A stretch of 26,581 bases of DNA from Verrucomicrobiales bacterium. GTDB taxonomy: Bacteria > Verrucomicrobiota > Verrucomicrobiia > Verrucomicrobiales > Akkermansiaceae. The notes under the pieces are model-generated. The model did no database searches. It saw only the letters and a list, made by a program, of their open reading frames with translations, and was not told where the DNA came from. Shown one piece after another: positions 1 through 8,012 of this stretch (its first letter is position 1; each line of letters begins with the position of its first letter). The translations under genes were made by a program, and so were the position numbers. The stretch spans positions 21,619 to 48,199 of the forward strand of contig PBTU01000033.1 of NCBI GenBank assembly GCA_002729295.1. The letters are read 5' to 3'.

Positions 1-1319
1 AAGCAATCGAGAGCCTCCTCCTGACGCCCCGCCTCGTGATAAATGCAGCCCAATTCGTAGAGAATTTCCTTTTTCACGTTATCCATCACGGTGAGTTCGG
101 AGTTTGCATCACTCAGCTGCTTGATTGCCAAGTCAGTCATGCCTTTGGCTGAAAATGTCCGACCAAGAAGCAGAAGCACCTTGGTGCGAATATGAGGATT
201 GCGGGTAGCCTGCTGAAGGTGCGGAATCGCTTCACTGTGCTCCCCTGAATCGTAGTAGGCCAAGCCAAGGTCGTAACGGAGCTTTGGATCGGTAGGGTTT
301 TGCTTCACTCGTTCTTCACATTCTTCGACACGCTCCCTAACGCGTGACGCGCTGATCTCGGCAAGCTGGGTCTGAAGCTCTTCATTATCTGGGTCGGCCT
401 TGGCAGCTGCAGTGACATCTTTGATGTGCTGATCAGCGGCGTTATCCTTCATGTTCGCCGCCTTATTCTTGAGGGCAACATCGCCATCGGATAGCTGGTG
501 AGCCCAATCGTAAAATTGATAAGCGTTAGACCATTCTTCGAGTTGCTCATAGGTATTTGCGAGCTGCTTCACCACGGCGAGATTGTTGGCATCCTGCTGG
601 TATTTCCCGACCAACTCCGCAGCACGATCCTGCAATTGGTCTTTGGTAAGTGCCGTTCGAGAGGCCTTTTCTAGTTCAGCAGCGCCAGCGGAATCTACTT
701 TAAGTCCGGAGTTATCATCAGTTAGGTTTTGCTGCATCGAGGCCTTTGCTGAGGAATCCTTTTCACCCTTAACCGCAGCACCGTCAGAGGGGTCATGCTT
801 GACGATATCACGAAAAACGGAAGCGGCCTCCATGTGCATGTCACGGGCCACATAAAACTGTGCTAACTTATGAGCTACCTTGGTATTCTCAGGATTCCCC
901 TTTCTGGCAGTTTCGAGAGCAAATGCCGCTGTATCGAGCAAGTTCATGCGCAAGCCGACATCGTGGAGAGTCTCATTGATCCCAAGGTTAAAGGGATCCT
1001 TCTCAAGTTCTTTTTCAATGGCAACCAAAGCACCGGGAGCATCTTTTTTCGCCTGGCGGGAAATTGCCCCTCCTCCTCCGGACCCAAACATACCTTTCTT
1101 GGCTGATCCAGGAGAAGCTCCCGTCGCCATGATCGCAGCCTGACGTAACAATTTGCGAGCATTGAGAAAGCCTGGCACATCTTTCAAGATCGCTTGAAGG
1201 AATTTGATGGCATATCCTGGATTATTACGCTCCACACTGGCTTTAGCGCTTTTCCAGTGATCTTTCAGGTTTGCGGGGAGTTCTACTTCAGTGATTTCTC
1301 GGATTTCTTGGTCAGACAT
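1..1319 (-). CDS. TPR-repeat protein, partial at its C-terminus
   Basis: An open frame reads on the minus strand from an ATG at 1319 to the left edge without a stop, giving about 439 residues; the C-terminus lies outside the window. The N-terminus (MSDQEIREITEVELP) is soluble with no signal peptide. A glycine-rich loop (GSGGGG) falls near residue 78, followed by helical repeats of tetratricopeptide type. The clearest are in the last 150 residues, for example NPTDPKLRYDLGLAYYDSG and ILYELGCIYHEAGRQEEAL. TPR arrays are protein-binding scaffolds, so no specific partner can be named. The gene lies 113 bp downstream of cysE on the same strand, but the gap and unrelated content give no strong reason to place it in the cysteine operon. 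There is only a weak purine stretch (AGAG) before the start. The TPR assignment is firm; the cellular role is unknown. Confidence 0.85.
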   Translation of the reverse strand, partial: MSDQEIREITEVELPANLKDHWKSAKASVERNNPGYAIKFLQAILKDVPGFLNARKLLRQAAIMATGASPGSAKKGMFGSGGGGAISRQAKKDAPGALVAIEKELEKDPFNLGINETLHDVGLRMNLLDTAAFALETARKGNPENTKVAHKLAQFYVARDMHMEAASVFRDIVKHDPSDGAAVKGEKDSSAKASMQQNLTDDNSGLKVDSAGAAELEKASRTALTKDQLQDRAAELVGKYQQDANNLAVVKQLANTYEQLEEWSNAYQFYDWAHQLSDGDVALKNKAANMKDNAADQHIKDVTAAAKADPDNEELQTQLAEISASRVRERVEECEERVKQNPTDPKLRYDLGLAYYDSGEHSEAIPHLQQATRNPHIRTKVLLLLGRTFSAKGMTDLAIKQLSDANSELTVMDNVKKEILYELGCIYHEAGRQEEALDC

Positions 1320-1432
1320 ACTCTGTGTGCGTGGGCTGGTGTGACGCCCAGAAATGAAGCGCGTATTCCAAGCCTTTGCAAGCTCCCAAGATGTCCAAAC
1401 TCCAATAAAATGAAAGAATTGCAATAACAGAG

Positions 1433-2290
1433 CTAAAGCCCGGAGCAAATCAGGCTTTGATCCATTGCCTGAGCGGGGTTCTCAGAGGTGCTCTCCCCAA
1501 CCACGACCGCAGGAACTCCCGCAACAGTCTTGTGTGGAGCAACATCATTCAAGACGACGCTACCGGCGCCGATCTTGGCGCCTTTACCAATTTCAACCCG
1601 GCCCAGAATCTTGGCACCCGCACCAATGAGAACACCGGAGCGAACAATGGGATGTCGGTCGCCCGACTCTTTTCCGGTTCCCCCAAGAGTCACCTCATGC
1701 AGAATAGAAACGTTATCCTCCACAATTGTCGTTTCCCCCATCACCACACTGGTAGCGTGATCAAGGAAGATCCCGCTACCCAAGCGGGCTGCAGGATGAA
1801 CATCGACGCCGAAAACCTCAGAGGACAGACTTTGAAAATACAAAGCTAAATCGCATCGGCTATTTTCCCACAACTGATGACTCAATCGGTAGGTCGAAAT
1901 CGCCAAAAAACCCTTATAAAACAACAAAGGTTGAATCATTGAAGTGCACGCCGGATCACGATCTTTAATCGCAATCATATCCGATGCCATACTCAGCGCG
2001 AGCTCTGGATGGGCGGCAAGAATCTCCTCTAATAAAGGAAAGAGCTCACCGCGCGTCATATCCTCGCGGGCGAGCTTTCGGGCCAAACGAGCGGATATGG
2101 CCTCGTGAAATGAAGCCCTTGAAAGAAAAACGTCCTCCATCAAGGAAACCAGACGATGCTCAGTCGCAGCAACACGTTCTGCCTCCTGCAAAACGTTCTG
2201 CCATACTTTACCGATATCGGGATGCCCTTTAGCGCAGAGAAGATCTGTCTCCGGACTAGCGCTCGACGATTTTTTATGCTTTCCTTCCAT
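1433..2290 (-). CDS. cysE: Serine O-acetyltransferase
   Basis: This enzyme transfers acetyl from acetyl-CoA to L-serine to make O-acetylserine, the carbon acceptor for cysteine synthesis. I chose the ATG at 2290 (285 aa; E. coli 273) because a GGGAGA ribosome-binding site sits 9-10 bases upstream and alignment to CysE begins near residue 28. A GTG at 2347 would add 19 residues lying opposite the regulator gene. The N-terminal helical domain is followed by the left-handed beta-helix of hexapeptide repeats (about residues 165-265), with the expected Asp163 (VDVHPAA), His178 (LDHATSV) and the loop TLGGTGKESGDRHP. The protein ends in CSGL rather than the Ile-terminated tail that classical CysE inserts into CysK. 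It is divergent from the Rrf2 regulator and on the same strand as the cysJIHK operon beyond it. Family identity is very secure. Confidence 0.96.
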   Translation of the reverse strand: MEGKHKKSSSASPETDLLCAKGHPDIGKVWQNVLQEAERVAATEHRLVSLMEDVFLSRASFHEAISARLARKLAREDMTRGELFPLLEEILAAHPELALSMASDMIAIKDRDPACTSMIQPLLFYKGFLAISTYRLSHQLWENSRCDLALYFQSLSSEVFGVDVHPAARLGSGIFLDHATSVVMGETTIVEDNVSILHEVTLGGTGKESGDRHPIVRSGVLIGAGAKILGRVEIGKGAKIGAGSVVLNDVAPHKTVAGVPAVVVGESTSENPAQAMDQSLICSGL

Positions 2291-2292
2291 GA

Positions 2293-2703
2293 GTGAGAAT
2301 CTCCCAGAAACTAGATTACGCAAGTCGGGCAATGGTGCATCTGGCACGCAAGCACGACGGGCAGTCAGTAGTTAGGGCGGATGATATTGCAGAGAGTGAG
2401 GCAATACCATCCAGTTTTTTGGCACAAATACTTCACGAACTCAAGAGAACTGGTTTGGTCACCAGTAGACGTGGTAAAACCGGAGGTTGGAAACTTGCTT
2501 CCGCCCCCGCCGAAACCACTCTGCTCTCCGTCGTGGAAGCCCTAGAACCTGAGAGTCTTGGGCAACATTTCGACACTTCCGGCGATTCGGGAGCGGCCGT
2601 ATCGAAGACTTGGGAGGAAGTGCGACAAATCAGCCGGGAAATTCTTGAAAAACATACGCTTGAGTCCATGGCTACCAGCGCCGAGCCGATGTTCTACATT
2701 TAG
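2293..2703 (+). CDS. Rrf2-family regulator, CymR-like
   Basis: This is a 136-residue winged-helix regulator of the Rrf2 family. The start is GTG at 2293 because MRISQKLDYASRAMVHLA is the canonical Rrf2 N-terminus. The recognition-helix and wing region (SFLAQILHELKRTGLVTSRRGKTGGW) spans about residues 37-62, and a dimerisation helix follows near 105-122. There is no cysteine anywhere, so it cannot bind an Fe-S cluster as IscR or NsrR do. This places it with CymR-type members. The last four residues are MFYI, as in Bacillus CymR, where the tail docks into the CysK active site. Its location, divergent from cysE and convergent with cysK, supports a role as the local cysteine regulator. No Shine-Dalgarno sequence precedes the start. 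Family assignment is firm; the CymR-like function is inference. Confidence 0.9.
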   Translation: MRISQKLDYASRAMVHLARKHDGQSVVRADDIAESEAIPSSFLAQILHELKRTGLVTSRRGKTGGWKLASAPAETTLLSVVEALEPESLGQHFDTSGDSGAAVSKTWEEVRQISREILEKHTLESMATSAEPMFYI

Positions 2704-2755
2704 GGCAAAAAGTCCGCCATTTAAGCGAGGAACTCAGATTTTGGAAACATTTTGT

Positions 2756-3724
2756 CTAATCAGGCAACTCAGCCACGGGAAGATTGATGACTTCCTCGCG
2801 ATAGCTTTCAGCCAGCGGAGTACTTAAATAACGCTCGGTTGATGAACATCCGACGGTCACAATGCGCTTTCCTTTAAATTCAGGACGCTTCGCAACCTCG
2901 ATGGCAGACCATACGTTGGCACCTGTTGATATCCCTGCCGGGATTCCTTCAAGCTGGGCCAATTTCTGCGCCATTTCGAAGGCATTCTCATTAGTCACCG
3001 TAATCGTTCCATCGACAATCTCGGTATTGAGGTTAGGAGGGATGAAACCTGCCCCTATTCCCTGAATTTTATGAGGGCCAGGGGATCCACCCCCGATGAC
3101 TGGACTGTTCTCGGGCTCAACTGCGATCGCTACAAAATTAGGATTTCTCGATTTAATCACCTCGGCAACTCCGGTAATCGTTCCTCCGGTTCCCACTCCC
3201 GCCACGATGGCATCAATGTTGCCTTCTGAATCAGCCCAAATTTCCTCAGCTGTGGTCTGACGATGAATTTCCGGGTTAGCTGGATTATCGAACTGACTGG
3301 GACCAAAAGCGGAGGGATCTTCGGCGAGTAATTGCTTGGCCATGGCAATCGCTCCACCCATTCCTTTTGGTCCGGGAGTTAAAACGATATCAGCTCCCAA
3401 ACTGCGAAGAAGAACACGACGTTCGATCGACATCGTTTCTGGCATCGTCAGGATGCACTTGTATCCCTTGGCGCGAGCCACAAAGGCCAGCGCAATTCCG
3501 GTATTGCCTGACGTGGCCTCGATAATCGATCCACCGGGCTTCAATTGACCGTTTTCCTCGGCGGTCTCAATCATCGATTTTCCGATTCGGTCCTTAACAC
3601 TAAAAAGTGGGTTAAAGAATTCAGCCTTCACATACACCTCGGCCTCGAGACCCTCGGTTACGTGGTTCAGCTTGATTAGTGGTGTGCTTCCGACGGTGTC
3701 TACAATATTACTGGCTGTACTCAT
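2756..3724 (-). CDS. cysK: Cysteine synthase (O-acetylserine sulfhydrylase)
   Basis: This PLP enzyme joins O-acetylserine and sulfide to make L-cysteine. The start is ATG at 3724 (MSTASNIVDTVGSTPLIKLN), giving 322 aa against 323 in E. coli; the frame stays open upstream only because it runs opposite-phase through cysH. Visible motifs are the PLP-binding Lys44 in SVKDRIG, the substrate loop TSGNTG at residues 71-76, and the glycine-rich phosphate-binding loop GVGTGGTITG. It is the last gene of the minus-strand operon cysJ-cysI-cysH-cysK, 13 bp after cysH. It converges with the Rrf2 regulator gene, separated by 52 bp. In Firmicutes CysK also acts as a regulatory partner of CymR, which is relevant to the neighbouring regulator here. 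Confidence 0.96.
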   Translation of the reverse strand: MSTASNIVDTVGSTPLIKLNHVTEGLEAEVYVKAEFFNPLFSVKDRIGKSMIETAEENGQLKPGGSIIEATSGNTGIALAFVARAKGYKCILTMPETMSIERRVLLRSLGADIVLTPGPKGMGGAIAMAKQLLAEDPSAFGPSQFDNPANPEIHRQTTAEEIWADSEGNIDAIVAGVGTGGTITGVAEVIKSRNPNFVAIAVEPENSPVIGGGSPGPHKIQGIGAGFIPPNLNTEIVDGTITVTNENAFEMAQKLAQLEGIPAGISTGANVWSAIEVAKRPEFKGKRIVTVGCSSTERYLSTPLAESYREEVINLPVAELPD

Positions 3725-3737
3725 CTTATCTTTTTGG

Positions 3738-4457
3738 TTAAATTTGAAAGTCATTTTCTCCAGATTGCTCATGGAGTCCACACTCATATTTTTGACCCCC
3801 GAAGCGCGTCGACTCGGCATCTTCGCCTGCCACCGGCTTCCGCGTTGAATGCCAATCGCCCATGGTGAGATAGCCCTCTCTTTCGAGCGGATGTTTCGGA
3901 AGTTTGTTGTCGTAAAAGTAGGAGGACACTTGGGCGTCCGCCCAATCAAGAATTGGGTAAACCTTAAGGGTCGCACTTTGTTGCTCAACCAATACTCGGT
4001 TGGCACGAGTCGACGACTGACTGCGACGCAATCCACTGAGCCAAATGTCTGCCCCAATTTCCTGCAAAGCCCTATTCATCGGCTCAACCTTATTGACCGT
4101 GGCATACTTTTGTTGCTCCTCCTTATCACCGGCCCAAAGTTTACCCCAAAGAGCTTCCTGATGAGCTGCGGTGTAACGGGGAACATAACGCCGAAGATCC
4201 ACATCAAGCATTCCGCTCAGCTCATCAATATAGCGATAACTCTCCGGAAAAAGATAACCGGTATCGACAAAAATGATCGGGACCTTTGGTGCATGGGTTG
4301 AAATCAAATGCAACATCACAGCCGCTTGCAGCCCGAAACTCGAACTTGCCACCACCCGATCTCCATAAGTTTCGTAGAGCCATGAAATCCGCTCACCCGC
4401 CTTCTGGCTCCTGAGCGTAGCTGCAATCTCTTCTGCTTCAGTAATAGTAGCCGACAT
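3738..4457 (-). CDS. cysH: PAPS reductase (thioredoxin-dependent)
   Basis: This enzyme reduces 3'-phosphoadenylyl sulfate to sulfite using thioredoxin. It has 239 aa (E. coli 244). The nucleotide-binding SSSFGLQAAVMLHL segment lies at residues 38-51, followed by DTGYLFPESYRYIDEL, and the catalytic Cys226 sits in the C-terminal ECGLHE motif. This is the only cysteine in the protein. The two CysCys pairs that bind a 4Fe-4S cluster in APS-type reductases are absent, so PAPS rather than APS should be the substrate. The start is 6 bp after the cysI stop, with AGAAAG just upstream, so translation is probably coupled. No ATP sulfurylase or APS kinase gene is in the window. Confidence 0.95.
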   Translation of the reverse strand: MSATITEAEEIAATLRSQKAGERISWLYETYGDRVVASSSFGLQAAVMLHLISTHAPKVPIIFVDTGYLFPESYRYIDELSGMLDVDLRRYVPRYTAAHQEALWGKLWAGDKEEQQKYATVNKVEPMNRALQEIGADIWLSGLRRSQSSTRANRVLVEQQSATLKVYPILDWADAQVSSYFYDNKLPKHPLEREGYLTMGDWHSTRKPVAGEDAESTRFGGQKYECGLHEQSGENDFQI

Positions 4458-4463
4458 ATCTTT

Positions 4464-6188
4464 CTAAGCCGAACTAACTTCGGGTTTCAAATTATCATGG
4501 AAGTCCAGTCCATTGACTGTGGCGGACACGTATCCAGCACGAATCACGAAGTCTCCGAAGGTTTCACCATCCTCCCGCGACTTCGCGTAATCAAGAATGA
4601 TTGGGCCAAGCACTGCTCTAATCTCCGTTCTGGGCAGAGCCTCGCGATACAACTTATTTAAGCGATCACCAGCATGACCCCCACCGAGATAGAGATTGTA
4701 CTTTCCGGGGGCACGCCCAACGAAGGCGATCTCCGACAAGAAAGGTCGACCACAACCATTAGGGCATCCGGTCATGCGAATGGTAATGGCATCGTGCCGC
4801 AATCCCGCTTCCTCGATCACCTCTTCAAGCTCGGTAATCACTCCCGGCAGACCACGTTCAGCTTCCGCAAGCGCAAGCCCGCAGGTTGGCAACGACACAC
4901 AAGCGATAGAGTTCAAGCGAAGCGCCGAACGCTTGTGGGAATTGAGCATTCCGTGCTCCTCCAGCAAGGCTTCGATTCCGGGGCGATTTTCGGGCGTTAC
5001 ATTGGCGATGATCAAATTCTGATTCCCGGTCAGGCGGAAATCTCCCTCGTGAATCTCGGCAATCTTGCGGAGCCCGGTCCTCACCGTCGAATCACCATCA
5101 TCACGAACACGCCCACCTTCCACGAACAAATTCAAATGAAAATTTCCCTGATGATCTTCAACCCAACCAAAGCGGTCGCCATTATCATCGAACTTAAATT
5201 CCCGGAAAGGCTCCAAATCATAACCGAGATACTCATTTACCTTTTCAAGAAACCAATCAGCACTGTGGGAATCGATGGTATACTTGAGCCGTGCATGTTT
5301 ACGGTTGGTTCGATCCCCAAAATCACGCTGCACCATGACCACCTTCTCAGCCACATCGATAACCTTATCCGGAGTGACAAAACCGATGATATCAGCCAGA
5401 CGAGGATAAGTCTCGGGCATACCGTGAGTCATTCCCATTCCACCTCCAACGGCGACATTGTAACCGACAACTTTTCCATTTTCGACAATCGCCACAAATG
5501 ACAAATCATTCGCGTGAATGTCGACATCATTTGATGGCGGCACGGCTACCGCAATTTTAAATTTACGCGGGAGATAGGTCTTCCCGTAAATCGGCTCTAT
5601 TTCCTCCGCTGTTGATTCAACCTTCTCTCCATCCAACCAAATTTCGTGATACGCTCCGGTCGCCGGAGTGAGATGCTCGCTGATATCCTGGGAAATCTTC
5701 AGAACATCCGCATGCGCCTGACTCAAGAATGGATTGGGATTGCACATGACATTGCGGTTCACGTCGCCGCAAGCTGCAATGGTATCCATTGCAGCCGCAT
5801 TGATTTCCTGAATCGTTCTTTTGAGCTGGGTTTTAATTACACCATGAAGTTGGAAAGCCTGGCGGGTCGTCAACTTGATTGTTCCATTGGCAAAATCCGA
5901 CGCCAAGTTGTCCATCTTAATCCACTGCTCAGGCGTCGCCACTCCGCCTGGGACGCGGACGCGGATCAGAAAGCTGAACGCCTTTTCCAATTTATTCATT
6001 CGGCGACCCGCGCGAATGTCGCGATCATCTTGCAGATAGCATCCGTGAAATTTCAACAACTGCTGCTCATCTTCGGTCAATCCTCCAGTCGATGTATCAG
6101 CCAAACCTTCGGCGAGCGTTCCGCGGAGGTAGTTACTATCGATTTTGAGATGCTCGTTGTGGGCGAGTTTTTTTTCGTCACTCATCAT
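4464..6188 (-). CDS. cysI: Sulfite reductase hemoprotein beta subunit
   Basis: CysI carries siroheme and a 4Fe-4S cluster and performs the six-electron reduction of sulfite to sulfide with electrons from CysJ. It has 574 aa (E. coli 570). The cluster and siroheme ligands are Cys430, Cys436, Cys475 and Cys479, in the segments CVSLPTCGLALAEAER and TGCPNGCG. The spacing (6, 39, 4) equals that of E. coli CysI. The nitrite/sulfite reductase ferredoxin-like repeats are recognisable around TTRQAFQLHGV and GDFRLTGNQNLIIANV. The start is a double ATG (6188 or 6185), 17 bp after the cysJ stop, with no clear ribosome-binding site. A ferredoxin-type assimilatory reductase is less likely because a flavoprotein partner gene is adjacent. 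Confidence 0.97.
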   Translation of the reverse strand: MMSDEKKLAHNEHLKIDSNYLRGTLAEGLADTSTGGLTEDEQQLLKFHGCYLQDDRDIRAGRRMNKLEKAFSFLIRVRVPGGVATPEQWIKMDNLASDFANGTIKLTTRQAFQLHGVIKTQLKRTIQEINAAAMDTIAACGDVNRNVMCNPNPFLSQAHADVLKISQDISEHLTPATGAYHEIWLDGEKVESTAEEIEPIYGKTYLPRKFKIAVAVPPSNDVDIHANDLSFVAIVENGKVVGYNVAVGGGMGMTHGMPETYPRLADIIGFVTPDKVIDVAEKVVMVQRDFGDRTNRKHARLKYTIDSHSADWFLEKVNEYLGYDLEPFREFKFDDNGDRFGWVEDHQGNFHLNLFVEGGRVRDDGDSTVRTGLRKIAEIHEGDFRLTGNQNLIIANVTPENRPGIEALLEEHGMLNSHKRSALRLNSIACVSLPTCGLALAEAERGLPGVITELEEVIEEAGLRHDAITIRMTGCPNGCGRPFLSEIAFVGRAPGKYNLYLGGGHAGDRLNKLYREALPRTEIRAVLGPIILDYAKSREDGETFGDFVIRAGYVSATVNGLDFHDNLKPEVSSA

Positions 6189-6205
6189 TCTGGAAAATTG
6201 GAATT

Positions 6206-7948
6206 CTAATAAACGTCGCGCTGGTAACGCTTGTCTTTTTTAAGCTCGGAAACATAGGCCGCCGCATCTTCTGCAGAGAGGTTGCCATACTCGGAAACGA
6301 TTTCGATGAGAGCTTCGTGGACATCCTTGGCCATGCGCTCGGCATCACCGCAGACATAGAAGTGAGCCCCCTTCTCCAGCCATTGAAAAAGCTCGGCGGC
6401 ATTCTTTCGCATGATGTCCTGGACATACACCTTCTCCGGTTGATCACGTGAAAATGCCACATCCAGCTTGGTGAGAGCTTTACTCTCTAAATGATCTTGC
6501 CACTCAAGTTGGTAGAGGAAGTCGAAATTATACTTTTGATCGCCAAAGAAAAGCCAAGATTCCCCGCTCGCTTTGCGCTCGGCCCGCTCTTCAACAAAGG
6601 CACGGAACGGGGCGACCCCGGTGCCCGGGCCCACCATGATGATGGGCGTTGCGTCATCTTCGGGGAGCCGAAAGTTTTTATTTCCATGAACATAAACCTG
6701 CACTTTTTCGCCAACTCGCGCTTCATCGGAGAGGAAGGTGGAAGCAACTCCCTTACGCTCTTTCCCGTGACCCTGATAACGCACGGCGGCAACGGTAAGA
6801 TGAACTTCACCCGGGTGCGCCTTGGGACTGGATGCAATGGAATACAAACGAGGCGGAAGCTTTCTCAGAATACTCACCAACTGCTGCGCGGTCAGATCTT
6901 CAATCGGAAAGACCTCTATAAGATCGACGATTTGGCGCCCCCAAATCCAGCCGGAAAACTCGGCTTTCGACTCATCGGAAAGTAATATTTCCAGCTCCGC
7001 ATTTGGAGCAAGAGCAAGATACTTTTTAACGACAGCCCGCGAAAGGCCGGTGATATCAAGCTTATTGCGAAGGGCGTCACCAAACGAAGTTTTTCCAAAT
7101 GCCTTATGCTCAACTTCCTCGGATTCTGAAAATCCAGTGATCTTCAAAATATCGCTGATAACATCCTCGGCATTCAGGGGAACGACGGCCAAGGCATCGC
7201 CCACTTGATAATCCAAACCTGATCCATCAAGCGACAACTCCACGTGAATCGTCTCTTTGGCAGTCCCCTCGCCATTCAAGAGAACATTACCTAAAACTTC
7301 CGAGGGAAAGGGATTTTTCTTCCCATACTCCACTGCGGGAATTGCTGATGCTTGGGTAACCGCCACCGGGCCACCACCTCCCAGCTCGGATAAAAAACGG
7401 TCCAGCCAAGCGGCGTAGGCCTCTTCAAAATCGACATCGCAGTCCTCGCGAGCGGTGATCCTTTCTCCTCCCAACTTTTCTAGGCGTTCATCGAAAATCT
7501 TGCCTATCTCGCAATATTTTTCGTAGCTGGTATCTCCCAATGCACAGATTGAGAAACGCAGCCCCCTCATGTCGGGAGACTCCTTGAGAAAGGCATTGTA
7601 AAAACCTTCCACCGTTTCAGGCGGCTCGCCATCTCCCCAAGTGCTGATTACCACGGCAAGATTATCGGCCTTGGCGAGATCAGCTGGATTTAGGTCGGCG
7701 AGATTTTTCAACACTGCTTTAATTCCCTTGCCCTTAGCCGCTTTCACAGTGCGGGCGGCCAACTCCTCACTATTTCCCGATTCGGTGCCGTATGCGACGG
7801 TGAGATTGACTGGCCCGGTCGCTGCAGAAGTGCCAAGACCAGCGAGATACCCGCTCAACCACGACGATTGCTCGGGGGAAAATCCCGAGATTAAGGCGGA
7901 AAGCGAAGCGCTCTGGTCTGCAGAAAATGGTGCGTGCGAGGGAATCAT
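6206..7948 (-). CDS. cysJ: Sulfite reductase flavoprotein alpha subunit
   Basis: CysJ passes electrons from NADPH through FAD and FMN to CysI. It has 580 aa (E. coli 599). The N-terminal region resembles E. coli CysJ (FSPEQSSWLSGYLAGL). It is followed by a flavodoxin domain starting at about residue 50 (VAYGTESGNSEELA, STWGDGEPPE), an FAD-binding domain with RLYSIASSP, and a ferredoxin-reductase NADPH domain with GPGTGVAPFRAFVEE and YVCGDAERMAKDV, ending KDKRYQRDVY. The start is ATG at 7948, preceded by AAGG at about 8 bases. It is the first gene of the cysJIHK operon, so the promoter should lie in 7949-8012 or within the start of the divergent lipoprotein gene. Confidence 0.96.
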   Translation of the reverse strand: MIPSHAPFSADQSASLSALISGFSPEQSSWLSGYLAGLGTSAATGPVNLTVAYGTESGNSEELAARTVKAAKGKGIKAVLKNLADLNPADLAKADNLAVVISTWGDGEPPETVEGFYNAFLKESPDMRGLRFSICALGDTSYEKYCEIGKIFDERLEKLGGERITAREDCDVDFEEAYAAWLDRFLSELGGGGPVAVTQASAIPAVEYGKKNPFPSEVLGNVLLNGEGTAKETIHVELSLDGSGLDYQVGDALAVVPLNAEDVISDILKITGFSESEEVEHKAFGKTSFGDALRNKLDITGLSRAVVKKYLALAPNAELEILLSDESKAEFSGWIWGRQIVDLIEVFPIEDLTAQQLVSILRKLPPRLYSIASSPKAHPGEVHLTVAAVRYQGHGKERKGVASTFLSDEARVGEKVQVYVHGNKNFRLPEDDATPIIMVGPGTGVAPFRAFVEERAERKASGESWLFFGDQKYNFDFLYQLEWQDHLESKALTKLDVAFSRDQPEKVYVQDIMRKNAAELFQWLEKGAHFYVCGDAERMAKDVHEALIEIVSEYGNLSAEDAAAYVSELKKDKRYQRDVY

Positions 7949-7954
7949 TCGGTA

Positions 7955-7968
7955 AACCTTATAAAGTT
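7955..7968. promoter_or_regulatory. Imperfect 14-bp dyad upstream of cysJ, candidate operator
   Basis: The sequence AACCTTATAAAGTT is symmetric in six of its seven base pairs. It lies 6 bp upstream of the cysJ start, in the 64-bp gap between cysJ and the divergent lipoprotein gene. It could be an operator for the cys operon or simply an AT-rich promoter element. I found no second clear copy at the cysE/rrf2 junction, so assignment to the Rrf2 regulator is only a guess. Confidence 0.25.
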
Positions 7969-8012
7969 AATCATCTTTGTCAGATTTTGCTACCAGAAGG
8001 TGTACTGAGCAA

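Noticed and set aside
1435..1458. AAAGCC/GGCTTT inverted repeat at the end of cysE as a terminator
   Set aside because: The stem is short with a 12-base loop, overlaps the last codons, and has no T-tract in either direction.
2295..2303. GAGAATCTC dyad at the cysE/rrf2 junction as a regulator site
   Set aside because: It is only four base pairs per arm and forms part of coding sequence and the cysE ribosome-binding site; too weak to call.
2291..2347. GTG start at 2347 for cysE
   Set aside because: It would add 19 residues with no family match, and the GGGAGA site before the ATG at 2290 is better placed.
3725..4057. N-terminal extension of the cysK frame to a 433-residue protein
   Set aside because: The extra 111 residues are the out-of-phase reading of cysH; family alignment begins at the ATG at 3724.
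3738..4457. CysH as an APS reductase with a 4Fe-4S cluster
   Set aside because: Only one cysteine (Cys226) is present; the two Cys-Cys pairs required for the cluster are missing.
4674..5501. Long plus-strand open frame (275 codons) within cysI
   Set aside because: It is antisense to a highly conserved gene, its translation has no domain character, and it is a shadow of cysI codon use.
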